A DNA stretch of 22,929 nt from Chitinophagaceae bacterium (GTDB lineage: Bacteria; Bacteroidota; Bacteroidia; Chitinophagales; Chitinophagaceae): NCBI GenBank assembly GCA_025455205.1, contig JALOMZ010000001.1:1-22929 (forward strand), in the 5' to 3' direction. This document shows, in pieces, positions 14,473 to 21,666 of this stretch. Under the pieces are notes generated by a model that was not told the origin of the DNA, did not search any database, and saw only the letters and a list, made by a program, of their open reading frames with translations. The stretch's first letter is position 1. Every line of letters starts with the position of its first letter. The position numbers and the translations under genes were made by a program.

Positions 14473-15117
14473 TCAGGTTTGCCCATGCTGCATTACCAGC
14501 AGGGTTATGGCGTGCGAACCTTCGGTGTCCTCCACCCTGCGGGTTTCCTGCCGCACGGCATAAGGCAGCAGGGCTTCAATGAAAGGCTTGGCCATAAGGC
14601 GCTGGGGCGTGGTCAGCACCAGGCAGGCACCTTCGTTCCAATAATGCCGCACCAGTTGCAGCAGGGCAGAAAAAGCTGCCGGCTCGTAGTTCACATCACT
14701 CAGGAGCACCACCTCTGCATGCCCGGCGTGCTCCGGATCATTCCAATCGGCGGTATGGAACTCCATGTTGGTGATTCCCAGCATCTGGGCGCTGCGGGCA
14801 GCCAGGGCCATGGCATCTGCCGACAGGTCGGTACACCGCACCCACCGGGCCTCCCGGGCAGCCACCAGCGAAGGAAGCCCCAGGCCTGCCGCCCATTCCA
14901 GCACCACTTTCCCCCGGATATACTCCGGATAATCGGCCAGAAAACCAGCCAGGGCAATGGCGGAGGGCCAGAGCCGGGTCCAATACGGGAAAGCAGGTTG
15001 CAGGCCCCGCTGCCGCAGGGATTCGTACTCCGCCTTTACCATGACAGGCCCTGGTACATAGAGCTGCTGAACATGGGTGCTCAGCGGCACGGACACTATG
15101 TCTGCCGGAAATTCCAA
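14473..15117 (-). CDS. Class I SAM-dependent methyltransferase (lysine-methyltransferase-like, METTL/PF10294 type)
   Basis: A 214-residue cytoplasmic protein. The start is a TTG at 15115-15117: an in-frame TGA lies a few codons upstream and the next ATG (residue 26) would cut off the QQLYVPGP segment that seems part of the domain. PYWTRLWPSAIALAGFL (44-60) and VLEWAAGLGLPSL are the family's entry and SAM-binding motif I, though the usual ELGAGTGLPSL reads EWAAGLGLPSL here. CTDLSADAM is motif II, ADWND the acidic post-motif, and LSDVNYEP the substrate-side motif usually written DVxY. Such enzymes methylate protein lysines or small molecules; the target is unknown. The peptidase gene follows. 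Confidence 0.82.
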   Translation of the reverse strand: MEFPADIVSVPLSTHVQQLYVPGPVMVKAEYESLRQRGLQPAFPYWTRLWPSAIALAGFLADYPEYIRGKVVLEWAAGLGLPSLVAAREARWVRCTDLSADAMALAARSAQMLGITNMEFHTADWNDPEHAGHAEVVLLSDVNYEPAAFSALLQLVRHYWNEGACLVLTTPQRLMAKPFIEALLPYAVRQETRRVEDTEGSHAITLLVMQHGQT

Positions 15118-15152
15118 GGGGCGAAAGATCGTCCTTTTTCAGGCCCTTTTTC

Positions 15153-15183
15153 TTGGCAGAACCAAATATTAAGCGTATATTTA
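15153..15183 (+). promoter_or_regulatory. Bacteroidota -33/-7 promoter for the large T9SS protein
   Basis: TTG at 15153-15155, exactly 20 nt, then TATATTTA at 15176-15183 (one change from TAnnTTTG). Predicted leader about 60 nt before the ATG at 15248. The spacing makes this one of the two best two-box promoters in the window. Confidence 0.6.
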
Positions 15184-15247
15184 ATGTTACAACAACGTCC
15201 CCCTCTGCCACTACACTGCACCGAGGGACCCAAAACTGTCCCAGGCC

Positions 15248-18200
15248 ATGAAAAAGCCAAACACCAATGTATTGGCGGCTATTGCCTTTTGCGGCATGAT
15301 AGCCCTCCTGACCATCGTGGGTATCCGGCAAAGCAGCATCGGGCCGGATACAAGTAGCCAGGCCAGTCCTGAGTTTCGCTACCCCAAGCAGTTCATGCTG
15401 GAGGAAATGTACAAGCAGTGGAAAGAAATGCTGCAGGATCCGCAGGGTCAGATTCCGATTGGCACCGGCTACCGCAGTTGGGTGGCTGCAGGCGAAATGA
15501 TGCGTCAGCAAAAGCAGGATCTGCTTCTCAGCAGCTTTGCCAGCCTGAACTGGACCAGCCGCGGCCCATCCAATGTAGGTGGCCGCACCCGTGCCCTGCT
15601 GGTATCACCAAACGACGCCACCGGCAATACGGTGTTTGCCGGCAGCGTGGGTGGCGGACTCTGGCGCAGCAACAATATGAAAGGCAGCAGCCCCACCTGG
15701 ACCCCTGTGAATGATTTCATGGAGAACCTGTCTATAGCCACCCTGGCCTATGACCCCTCCAATACGCAGGTGTTTTATGCAGGTACCGGCGAAGGATTCA
15801 ACAATGCCGATGCCGCCCGTGGTTATGGCATCCTCAAATCCACCGACGGCGGTAATACCTGGTCGTTCCTTTCTTCCACCCAGAACAGCAGTTTCTATTA
15901 TGTGAATAAGCTGGTAGTTACCAGCACCGGCATCATTGTGGCTGCCACCAGCAGCGGCATCAGGCGTTCCACGGATGGCGGCCTTACCTGGGCCAACCCG
16001 CTGGGGGGCTCATTGGGCGACGTAGAAATAGCCGCCAACGGGGTACTTTTTGCAGCCAGCAAAAATGCCGGGGGCGGGGTGTACCGCAGTACCGACAACG
16101 GGGCAACCTGGACACAATCTGTGAGCGGCCTGCCCACCGGGCTGGGCGGCTACAGTCGCTATGAACTGGCCACCGCACCCAGCGATGCCAACCGAGTATA
16201 TGTAATGGTATACCAGGATGCCACCTCCGATGAAACCAATTTCTACAAATCGGTGGATGGCGGCGCCACCTACACAGCTATCACCAGGCCCGTGGATGCA
16301 GATGGCGGCATCTCCTCCAGCGACATCACCCGCAGCCAGGGTTGGTACGACCTCATCATCAAAGTGGATCCCAATAATGCCGATGTAGTGTACACCGGCG
16401 GCATAGACCTGTTCAAATCCACCAACGGCGGCGGCACCTGGACACAGATCAGCCACTGGTATGGCGGATTCTCCAAACAGAATGTGCATGCCGACCAGCA
16501 CTATATTGAGTTTGAAGGCACCAACAGCAGCGTAATCTACTTCACCAACGACGGCGGGGTTTTCCAAACCACCACCGGCACCAATGCCGTGCCCACCATT
16601 ACGGCCCGCAATACCAATTACAACGTCACCCAGTTCTATGCCTGCGCCATGCACCCGGCCAGTGGCAGCAACTTCTTCATTGCAGGCGCCCAGGACAATG
16701 GTACCCAGCGCTTCACCCTGGCGGGCTTTGGCAGCACCAGCCAGGCCAGCGGCGGCGACGGCGCCTATTGCAATATCGACCAGCTGAACCCCACCTATAT
16801 GTTCTCGCAGTATGTATACAACAACTACTACCGCAGCACCAATGGCGGCAGCAGCTTTGGCAGCGTGAGCAACAGCTTCAGCAGCACCGGTCGTTTCATC
16901 AATCCCACCCAATACGACGATAACACCAAGGAATTGTATGCCGCCACTGCAGCCGGCAAATACCTCCGCTGGAACAATGCCAATACCGGCAACACCTTTG
17001 AACAGGTAACAGTAACTGCCCTGGGTACACAAGCCATATCTGCTGTAACCGTATCGCCCGTAGTGGCCGACCGGGTATATTTTGGCACCGGCAACGGGCA
17101 GGTGGTCGAAGTAAACAATGCCTCCACCGCATCCGGCACCGTGGCCGGCCGCAGCCTGGGCACGCCCAACGGCGGCTACCTCAACTGCATCTGGCAAGAC
17201 CCGGACAATGCCGATCATTTGATGCTGGTTTATTCCGGCTTCGGTCGCAACAATATCTATGAAACATGGAATGCCTCCGCCGCCACGCCCAGCTGGACCG
17301 GCAAGGATGGCAACCTGCCCGATATGCCCGTATTCTGGATCCTGCCCGAACCCGGCAGCAGCTCCACCAATGTGCTCGTTGCCACAGAATACGGCGTTTG
17401 GAGCACCACCACCTTCAACAACACTTCCCCCACCTGGGCCATCACCAGCAATGGCATGGCACGGGTGCGCGTAACCCAGCTGCACTATCGCCCCAGCGAC
17501 CACACCGTAGTTGCCAGTACCCACGGGCGTGGCTTATTTACCGCCACCCTCGTACCGTCTAACAGCTGCGGGCTTCCCTCCAGCCTCAGCAGCTCCGCCA
17601 TCACCGCCACCACGGCCACAGTGAGTTGGGGTGCTGTTAACGGTGCCCTGAGCTATGATGCAGACTACAAGCTCAGCTCCAGCTCCACCTGGATCAATGC
17701 TGCCACAGGCATCACCGCTACCACCCTGAACCTGGCCGGCCTGAATGCCTCCGCCACCTATGACTGGCGCGTTCGGGCCAATTGTGCCAGCGCTTCATCC
17801 AGCTATGTACAGGCGCAGTTCACCACCAATCCGCTCTGCGGTAACGTGGGCGGACTCAGCGCAACAGGCATCACCGAAACAGCAGCCACGCTCAACTGGG
17901 CAGCCGTGAGCGGCGCTGACAGCTACGATGTGGAATACAAAACCGCAGTGGCCGCCACCTGGACCCCCGCCATCACCGGAACCACCAGCCTGTCGCATAC
18001 CCTCAGCAACCTCACAGCCTCCACCGCCTACAACTGGCGCGTACGTTCCAACTGCCCGGAAGGAGCCGGCAGCTTCACCCAAGCCAATTTCAGCACCCTC
18101 AGCCCACCGGTATGCACAGACACCTATGAAGCCAATAACACCAGCAAGCAGGCCAAAACCATCAGCATTGGCACCCCCATCAATGCCGGCATTGGCAGTT

Positions 18201-18781
18201 CTACCGATGTGGATTGGTTCAAGGTATCTACCGGCAGCGGCAGCAGTACCAACCTGAAAGTCACCCTGAGCAACCTGCCGGCTGACTATGATGTATATGT
18301 GTACAACAAGAACCTGGTGCAGGTAGCAGCAGGCACCGCAACAGGTAACACCTCAGAAGTAGTCATATACAACACCACTACCACACGCGCCACCTATTAC
18401 ATCAAAGTGCAGGGCAAATCAGGCGCTTTCAGCATCAGCAACTGTTACAGCCTGCTGGTACAAAGCAGTTCCTCAACCTGGACCGGAACCATCAGCGCCG
18501 CCAACCCGGCAGAATTTACCGCCACAGAAGGCCGCATCACTATCTATCCCAATCCGGTAAGCAGCACCCTGTTCCTGCGATTCCACAGCGATGCCGATGG
18601 CGAAGCCAGCCTCCGCCTCCTGAACGCCAATGGGGTAGTAATGCAGCAGCAGGGAATCAATGTCATGAAAGGCTCCAACCTGGCCAGGCTGGATGTGCAA
18701 GGAAACATTCCAGGTGTATACCTGGTACAAATAACTAACCGTAATCTGCATCTCACCCAAAAGGTGATGATTGTACGCTGA
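15248..18781 (+). CDS. Large type IX-secreted protein: Asp-box beta-propeller, two fibronectin III domains, PPC domain, sorting domain
   Basis: A 1177-residue exported protein. The N-terminus has a Lys-Lys start and one hydrophobic segment (about 8-26). Residues about 95-765 hold beta-propeller repeats of the sortilin/BNR type: Asp-boxes KSTDGGNTW (197-205), RSTDGGLTW, RSTDNGATW, KSVDGGATY, KSTNGGGTW and RSTNGGSSF. Two fibronectin III domains follow at about 774-859 and 864-950, each opening with a Cys and containing TYDWRVRANC or AYNWRVRSNC. About 956-1090 is a pre-peptidase C-terminal type domain (CTDTYEANNT, DVDWFKV, YDVYVYN, YYIKVQG). The last 83 residues (from RITIYPNPVSSTLF to GVYLVQITN and KVMIVR) are a type A C-terminal sorting domain, so the protein should be exported by the type IX system and anchored or released at the cell surface. 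No catalytic residues are recognised: it may bind glycans or be part of a degradative complex. Confidence 0.92.
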   Translation: MKKPNTNVLAAIAFCGMIALLTIVGIRQSSIGPDTSSQASPEFRYPKQFMLEEMYKQWKEMLQDPQGQIPIGTGYRSWVAAGEMMRQQKQDLLLSSFASLNWTSRGPSNVGGRTRALLVSPNDATGNTVFAGSVGGGLWRSNNMKGSSPTWTPVNDFMENLSIATLAYDPSNTQVFYAGTGEGFNNADAARGYGILKSTDGGNTWSFLSSTQNSSFYYVNKLVVTSTGIIVAATSSGIRRSTDGGLTWANPLGGSLGDVEIAANGVLFAASKNAGGGVYRSTDNGATWTQSVSGLPTGLGGYSRYELATAPSDANRVYVMVYQDATSDETNFYKSVDGGATYTAITRPVDADGGISSSDITRSQGWYDLIIKVDPNNADVVYTGGIDLFKSTNGGGTWTQISHWYGGFSKQNVHADQHYIEFEGTNSSVIYFTNDGGVFQTTTGTNAVPTITARNTNYNVTQFYACAMHPASGSNFFIAGAQDNGTQRFTLAGFGSTSQASGGDGAYCNIDQLNPTYMFSQYVYNNYYRSTNGGSSFGSVSNSFSSTGRFINPTQYDDNTKELYAATAAGKYLRWNNANTGNTFEQVTVTALGTQAISAVTVSPVVADRVYFGTGNGQVVEVNNASTASGTVAGRSLGTPNGGYLNCIWQDPDNADHLMLVYSGFGRNNIYETWNASAATPSWTGKDGNLPDMPVFWILPEPGSSSTNVLVATEYGVWSTTTFNNTSPTWAITSNGMARVRVTQLHYRPSDHTVVASTHGRGLFTATLVPSNSCGLPSSLSSSAITATTATVSWGAVNGALSYDADYKLSSSSTWINAATGITATTLNLAGLNASATYDWRVRANCASASSSYVQAQFTTNPLCGNVGGLSATGITETAATLNWAAVSGADSYDVEYKTAVAATWTPAITGTTSLSHTLSNLTASTAYNWRVRSNCPEGAGSFTQANFSTLSPPVCTDTYEANNTSKQAKTISIGTPINAGIGSSTDVDWFKVSTGSGSSTNLKVTLSNLPADYDVYVYNKNLVQVAAGTATGNTSEVVIYNTTTTRATYYIKVQGKSGAFSISNCYSLLVQSSSSTWTGTISAANPAEFTATEGRITIYPNPVSSTLFLRFHSDADGEASLRLLNANGVVMQQQGINVMKGSNLARLDVQGNIPGVYLVQITNRNLHLTQKVMIVR

Positions 18782-18807
18782 CAACAACCCCGGGTGCTCT
18801 CTACTCA

Positions 18808-18849
18808 AAAGAGGCTGTCTCCTTTGCCGGAAGCAGCCTCTTTGCTTTT
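18808..18849 (+). terminator. Rho-independent terminator of the T9SS protein gene
   Basis: Perfect 10-bp stem AAAGAGGCTG/CAGCCTCTTT (18808-18817 with 18834-18843), a 16-nt loop, then GCTTTTGG. It begins 27 bp after the stop codon. The U-tract is short, so termination may be partial. Confidence 0.75.
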
Positions 18850-18925
18850 GGAACCGGCAGCTTGGTGCGCATTATGCAAGCCACAGCGGTTGGGCAATGA
18901 TGTAAACAGTGCCATCAGGCATCCT

Positions 18926-19429
18926 TTACGGATAATGCACGGCGGGCAGTGCTGTTGGTTTAGGTAGCCGCCATACCTGCTGCTTTTTGTTGCGGGTGCC
19001 TTCCACCACCAGGCCGCCCGGCAAACAGTCGGCCGGTGGCTTACGCTGCGTGGCCAGCGGCTCCAGGTATAGCCGTACCAGGATGTTACCCGCAGCCGGG
19101 GCCAGCGTAATCTCCTGCTCCTTCTCGCGGTCGTAGCCAATCACCTGCCGGCCGGCGCCCAGGTGCCGCGTGGCAACCTGCCACCAACGCCCATCCACAA
19201 ATACCTGCTTCCATTGCATGGAAGCTGTGTCGGCTGGCTTCATCTCCGCCAGCAGGGTATACACGGTATCAATACCATCATCCAGCGGGTTCCCCTGTTC
19301 ATCCACAGGAACCGTTCCTTTATAATGCAACGTCACAAAGGCATGCCAGGTTACAGAGGGTGCGCCAGGTTTGGCCATGGTTGTGATGGGTATGAGAAAC
19401 AATGCAATGAATATTCGGGAGAGCAGCAT
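18926..19429 (-). CDS. Secreted hypothetical protein
   Basis: A 167-residue protein when started at the ATG at 19427-19429, which gives a signal peptide MLLSRIFIALFLIPITTMA; the longer frame upstream overlaps no sensible start. The mature part is predicted mainly beta, with WHAFVTLHYKGTVPVDEQGNPLDDGIDTVYTLLAEM, MQWKQVFVDGRWWQVATRHLGAG and ILVRLYLEPLATQRKP. I do not recognise a family; the TASMQWKQVFVDGRWWQ region might be useful as a search seed. It lies 50 bp downstream of the Rrf2 regulator on the same strand and may be the last gene of the queD unit. No terminator is obvious after it. Confidence 0.6.
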   Translation of the reverse strand: MLLSRIFIALFLIPITTMAKPGAPSVTWHAFVTLHYKGTVPVDEQGNPLDDGIDTVYTLLAEMKPADTASMQWKQVFVDGRWWQVATRHLGAGRQVIGYDREKEQEITLAPAAGNILVRLYLEPLATQRKPPADCLPGGLVVEGTRNKKQQVWRLPKPTALPAVHYP

Positions 19430-19479
19430 ACCTGTAAAGCTATAAGGTCCGCTCCATGCCGCCAGCAACAAAGGCAGAT

Positions 19480-19935
19480 TTAACGCTTCAACCCGGGCCG
19501 GCGCTTTTGCTGCAGCCTTTTGCGCCATTCCGGCTCACCGGCCATTTCCCCAATGGTATGATGGGTGAACAGGCGCATCAACCCGGCCTTTACAGGCTGG
19601 TAGGCTTCGTGCATGGGGCAAGGCTGCTTTTCGGAACATTGCCGAAGTCCCAATACACATTTGGTCATCAGGTGCTCCTCACCCATGGCCTCCAGAATGG
19701 CCTGCATGGGCAGCTGCCTTGATGCCGGTGTCATATAGAAGCCACCACCCGGTCCGCGTACGGAACATACAATACGGTTGTCGCGGCTAAGCTGCTGCAT
19801 GATCTTGGCGGTGAATGAGGCCGGCGATCCAATGGCACGGGCCACGGCCGCCAGGCTTACCCGGCGGTCTTCATGGCTCTCCCGGGCGATATATAATACC
19901 GCCCGCAAGGCATATTCAGTGGTTTTCAGAAACAT
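19480..19935 (-). CDS. Rrf2-family iron-sulfur-type transcriptional regulator
   Basis: A 151-residue winged-helix regulator. The start at 19933-19935 gives MFLKTTEYALRAVLYIA, the family's invariant beginning. Helix-turn-helix residues about 25-55 (SLAAVARAIGSPASFTAKIMQQLSRDNRI) are followed by the wing SVRGPGGGFYMTP. The cluster-binding cysteines are Cys93, Cys100 and Cys106 with His109, in KCVLGLRQCSEKQPCPMH. This C-x6-C-x5-C arrangement fits NsrR-like/Rrf2 proteins that sense NO or redox via an Fe-S cluster. Its basic tail (KRLQQKRRPGLKR) follows the sensor region. It starts 23 bp after queD, so the two are likely co-transcribed. Targets are unknown. Confidence 0.9.
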   Translation of the reverse strand: MFLKTTEYALRAVLYIARESHEDRRVSLAAVARAIGSPASFTAKIMQQLSRDNRIVCSVRGPGGGFYMTPASRQLPMQAILEAMGEEHLMTKCVLGLRQCSEKQPCPMHEAYQPVKAGLMRLFTHHTIGEMAGEPEWRKRLQQKRRPGLKR

Positions 19936-19958
19936 GGCAGGCAAACAGGTTGTATGGA

Positions 19959-20387
19959 TCAGGCATCCCACTCGGCGTAAGAGTCCGCGGTTTCGTACAG
20001 CTTCAGCTGGTGCAACTGCACCCCATCTGGCAGGGCCGCCTGCAACTTGTTTTTGATGTGCAGCAGGATATTCTCTGCCGTGGGCTCCACCGGCCACACT
20101 TCCAGGTTGGGCAGCATGCGCAACTCAGGGTGTGCCAGCAGGTAGGCTTCAGATAATATGATGCAGTGGTCAAAACGGTCCACCACCGCCAGTTTCACGG
20201 CTGCCTTCAGGTCTTTGAAATCAATCACGAAACCCGGTGCGGGCAGATAGTCGTCGGATGCAGGATCGGACGACTGCACCGTTACGTGCAGTACATAGGA
20301 ATGGCCATGGATATTGCGGCAGCTGCCGGCATATCCGAAAATGGCATGCGCCGTTTCAAAGCGGAATATCTTGGTAACGCGAAGCAT
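19959..20387 (-). CDS. queD: 6-carboxytetrahydropterin synthase (QueD / PTPS family)
   Basis: A 142-residue cytoplasmic enzyme that turns dihydroneopterin triphosphate into 6-carboxytetrahydropterin on the queuosine route. The zinc ligands are His14 (ETAHAI) and His27 and His29 (NIHGHSY). The catalytic Cys is Cys23 in GSCRN; His74 sits in RFDHCIIL and Glu132 in LYETADSY. Length is standard. No queC, queE or queF is in the window, so the pathway is not shown; a tetrahydrobiopterin-type role cannot be excluded by sequence alone. A -7 box lies at 20454-20461. The gene heads the queD-Rrf2 run and is divergent from the YhbP-like gene. Confidence 0.9.
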   Translation of the reverse strand: MLRVTKIFRFETAHAIFGYAGSCRNIHGHSYVLHVTVQSSDPASDDYLPAPGFVIDFKDLKAAVKLAVVDRFDHCIILSEAYLLAHPELRMLPNLEVWPVEPTAENILLHIKNKLQAALPDGVQLHQLKLYETADSYAEWDA

Positions 20388-20453
20388 GAAGCAATATGGT
20401 TAAGGCGTGAACAGCGGGTGCCCCCGGAGGAGCGGCCCGCCATGAATAAAAGA

Positions 20454-20461
20454 CAAAATTA
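20454..20461 (-). promoter_or_regulatory. Bacteroidota -7 element for queD
   Basis: The minus strand reads TAATTTTG, an exact TAnnTTTG match, about 66 bp upstream of the queD start. Confidence 0.45.
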
Positions 20462-20473
20462 TCCTTAATTATT

Positions 20474-20481
20474 TACATTTG
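20474..20481 (+). promoter_or_regulatory. Bacteroidota -7 element for the YhbP-like gene
   Basis: TACATTTG, an exact TAnnTTTG match, 25 bp upstream of the start codon, only 12 bp from the opposed queD box. Confidence 0.45.
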
Positions 20482-20506
20482 ATCTGTCTTTCACCAGCAG
20501 AGCGCC

Positions 20507-20956
20507 ATGACCACCAACGAACACATAGACCAGTTCATTTCCCGCCAAACAGTAGCTTCCGTATGCTGCACCGATGCCGCCGGCAATCCCTGGTGTTTCA
20601 GCTGCTATTATTCCTTTGAACCCCATGACCACCTGCTGTATTTCAAATCGGACCTGAACACCAAACACATGGGCATGCTGTTGCAGGACAACCGCGTGGC
20701 CGGCACCATCGTGCCCGACAAGATCAGCAAGCTGCAGGTGCGCGGCATCCAGTTTGAAGGGGAATGGCTTGCTGCCGACCACCCCGAAGCAGCCGGCGCT
20801 TCCAAGCACTACCACCAGAAATACCCCTTTGCCCTGGCCATGCCCGGCACCGTATATGCCATCCGGCTCAACTTCCTGAAGATGACCGACAGCACGCTGG
20901 GCTTTGGCACCAAGCTGCTCTGGCACCGCCATTACCATGGGCACCTGCCTTCGTAA
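20507..20956 (+). CDS. Pyridoxamine 5'-phosphate oxidase-fold protein, YhbP-like
   Basis: A 149-residue cytoplasmic protein with the split-barrel flavin-binding fold. QTVASVCCTDAAGNPWCFSCYYSFE, HLLYFKSDLNTKHMGMLLQDNRVAGTI, LQVRGIQFEGEW and TDSTLGFGTKLLWHRHYHG align in order with E. coli YhbP (UPF0306), whose own role is unsettled. Flavin or heme binding is likely by family but not provable here. It is divergent from queD with opposed -7 boxes 12 bp apart, so both may be repressed by one protein. The 710-bp gap after it is repeat-rich. Confidence 0.85.
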   Translation: MTTNEHIDQFISRQTVASVCCTDAAGNPWCFSCYYSFEPHDHLLYFKSDLNTKHMGMLLQDNRVAGTIVPDKISKLQVRGIQFEGEWLAADHPEAAGASKHYHQKYPFALAMPGTVYAIRLNFLKMTDSTLGFGTKLLWHRHYHGHLPS

Positions 20957-21320
20957 CCACGCGCCAGGGGGCGAAGCATTTTTGAACCACAGAGGATGGG
21001 GAGGATAACCGGGAGGAACACAGATATTGCTTCGCCAGCATCAAAGAAATTTACCGCAGAGCATTTTTGAACCACAGAGGATAGGGAGGATAACCGGGAG
21101 GAACACAGATATTGCTTCGCCAGCATCAAAGAAATTTACCTCAGAGAGAATGAGGACGCAGAGGAAGTTTTCGCTACGCGAAAACAGTTTTGATTGAACC
21201 GCCAGGGCGCAGAGACGCGAAGCTATTTTTGAACCACAGAGACACGCTGGCACAGAGAAACACAGAGAGGAATTACCGCGGAGAAAGGAGTACACAGAGG
21301 GGTTTTCGCTGCGCGAAAAC
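20957..21320. repeat. CACAGAG-type repeat island with 85-bp tandem duplication and hairpins
   Basis: An 85-bp unit occurs twice head to tail (20976-21060 and 21061-21145) with two mismatches. It carries TTGAACCACAGAGGAT, GGGAGGAACACAGA and a copy of GCTTCGCC that can pair with the GGCGAAGC bases just ahead of the first unit. After it, CACAGAG and CGCAGAG phrases continue to about 21300. Perfect 8-bp hairpins GTTTTCGC-TAC-GCGAAAAC (21167-21185) and GTTTTCGC-TGC-GCGAAAAC (21302-21320) flank a segment with CCGCCAGGGCGCAGAGACGC. Confidence 0.88.
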
Positions 21321-21349
21321 ATTTGTATAGACCGCCAGGGCGTGAAGAC

Positions 21350-21466
21350 GCTACGCATCCGCGCTCGTCCGGAACGCTGTCACGGATGCGTAGCCCGGCA
21401 ACTCCTCCCGCCACGCAAACATGTTCTTTACACCCTTGTCAGACACCTGCGGGTGTGCAGACAAGG
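21350..21466. other. Two inverted repeats in the gap before the AlkP gene
   Basis: GCTACGCATCCG (21350-21361) and its exact complement (21383-21394) are separated by 21 nt. Then CCTTGTC...GACAAGG (21434-21440 with 21460-21466) encloses ACACC/GGTGT around a short loop, forming a hairpin with a small internal loop. Neither is followed by a T-run. The rest of 21467-21660 shows no coding sequence; a possible -7-like TATATTTA lies at 21637-21644. Confidence 0.55.
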
Positions 21467-21636
21467 ACACCCTCTCGTTCTGCCGCAGGGCGCCACCTGC
21501 CAATGTATGCATCCGCATCCGCAAACGCTTTCAATAGCTTTTATCCATGCACCTGCGAAATCCAAACAGCGGGTATGCATACATTTATGCATCAGCAGGC
21601 GGCCAAATGCAGGAGCAGCCGACAGCTTATCCTGCC

Positions 21637-21644
21637 TATATTTA
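21637..21644 (+). promoter_or_regulatory. Possible -7 element for the AlkP-family gene
   Basis: TATATTTA, one base off TAnnTTTG, 22 bp upstream of the start codon; no -33 box is seen. Confidence 0.3.
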
Positions 21645-21666
21645 GCCCCTGTTCAATACCTTCTGC

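Noticed and set aside
16010..17524. A 504-codon open frame antisense to the large T9SS protein
   Set aside because: It lies wholly inside a well-supported gene, is made of Gly/Ala/Val/Ile-rich text typical of the complement of GC-rich third positions, and shows no domain or start signal.
20932..21414. Minus-strand frames over the 85-bp tandem repeat, with a repeated protein-like segment
   Set aside because: The repetition comes from the DNA duplication; there is no start signal or domain.
20957..21666. Insertion sequence
   Set aside because: No transposase frame and no matched terminal repeats with target duplication. The paired hairpins are reported only as a possible non-autonomous element.
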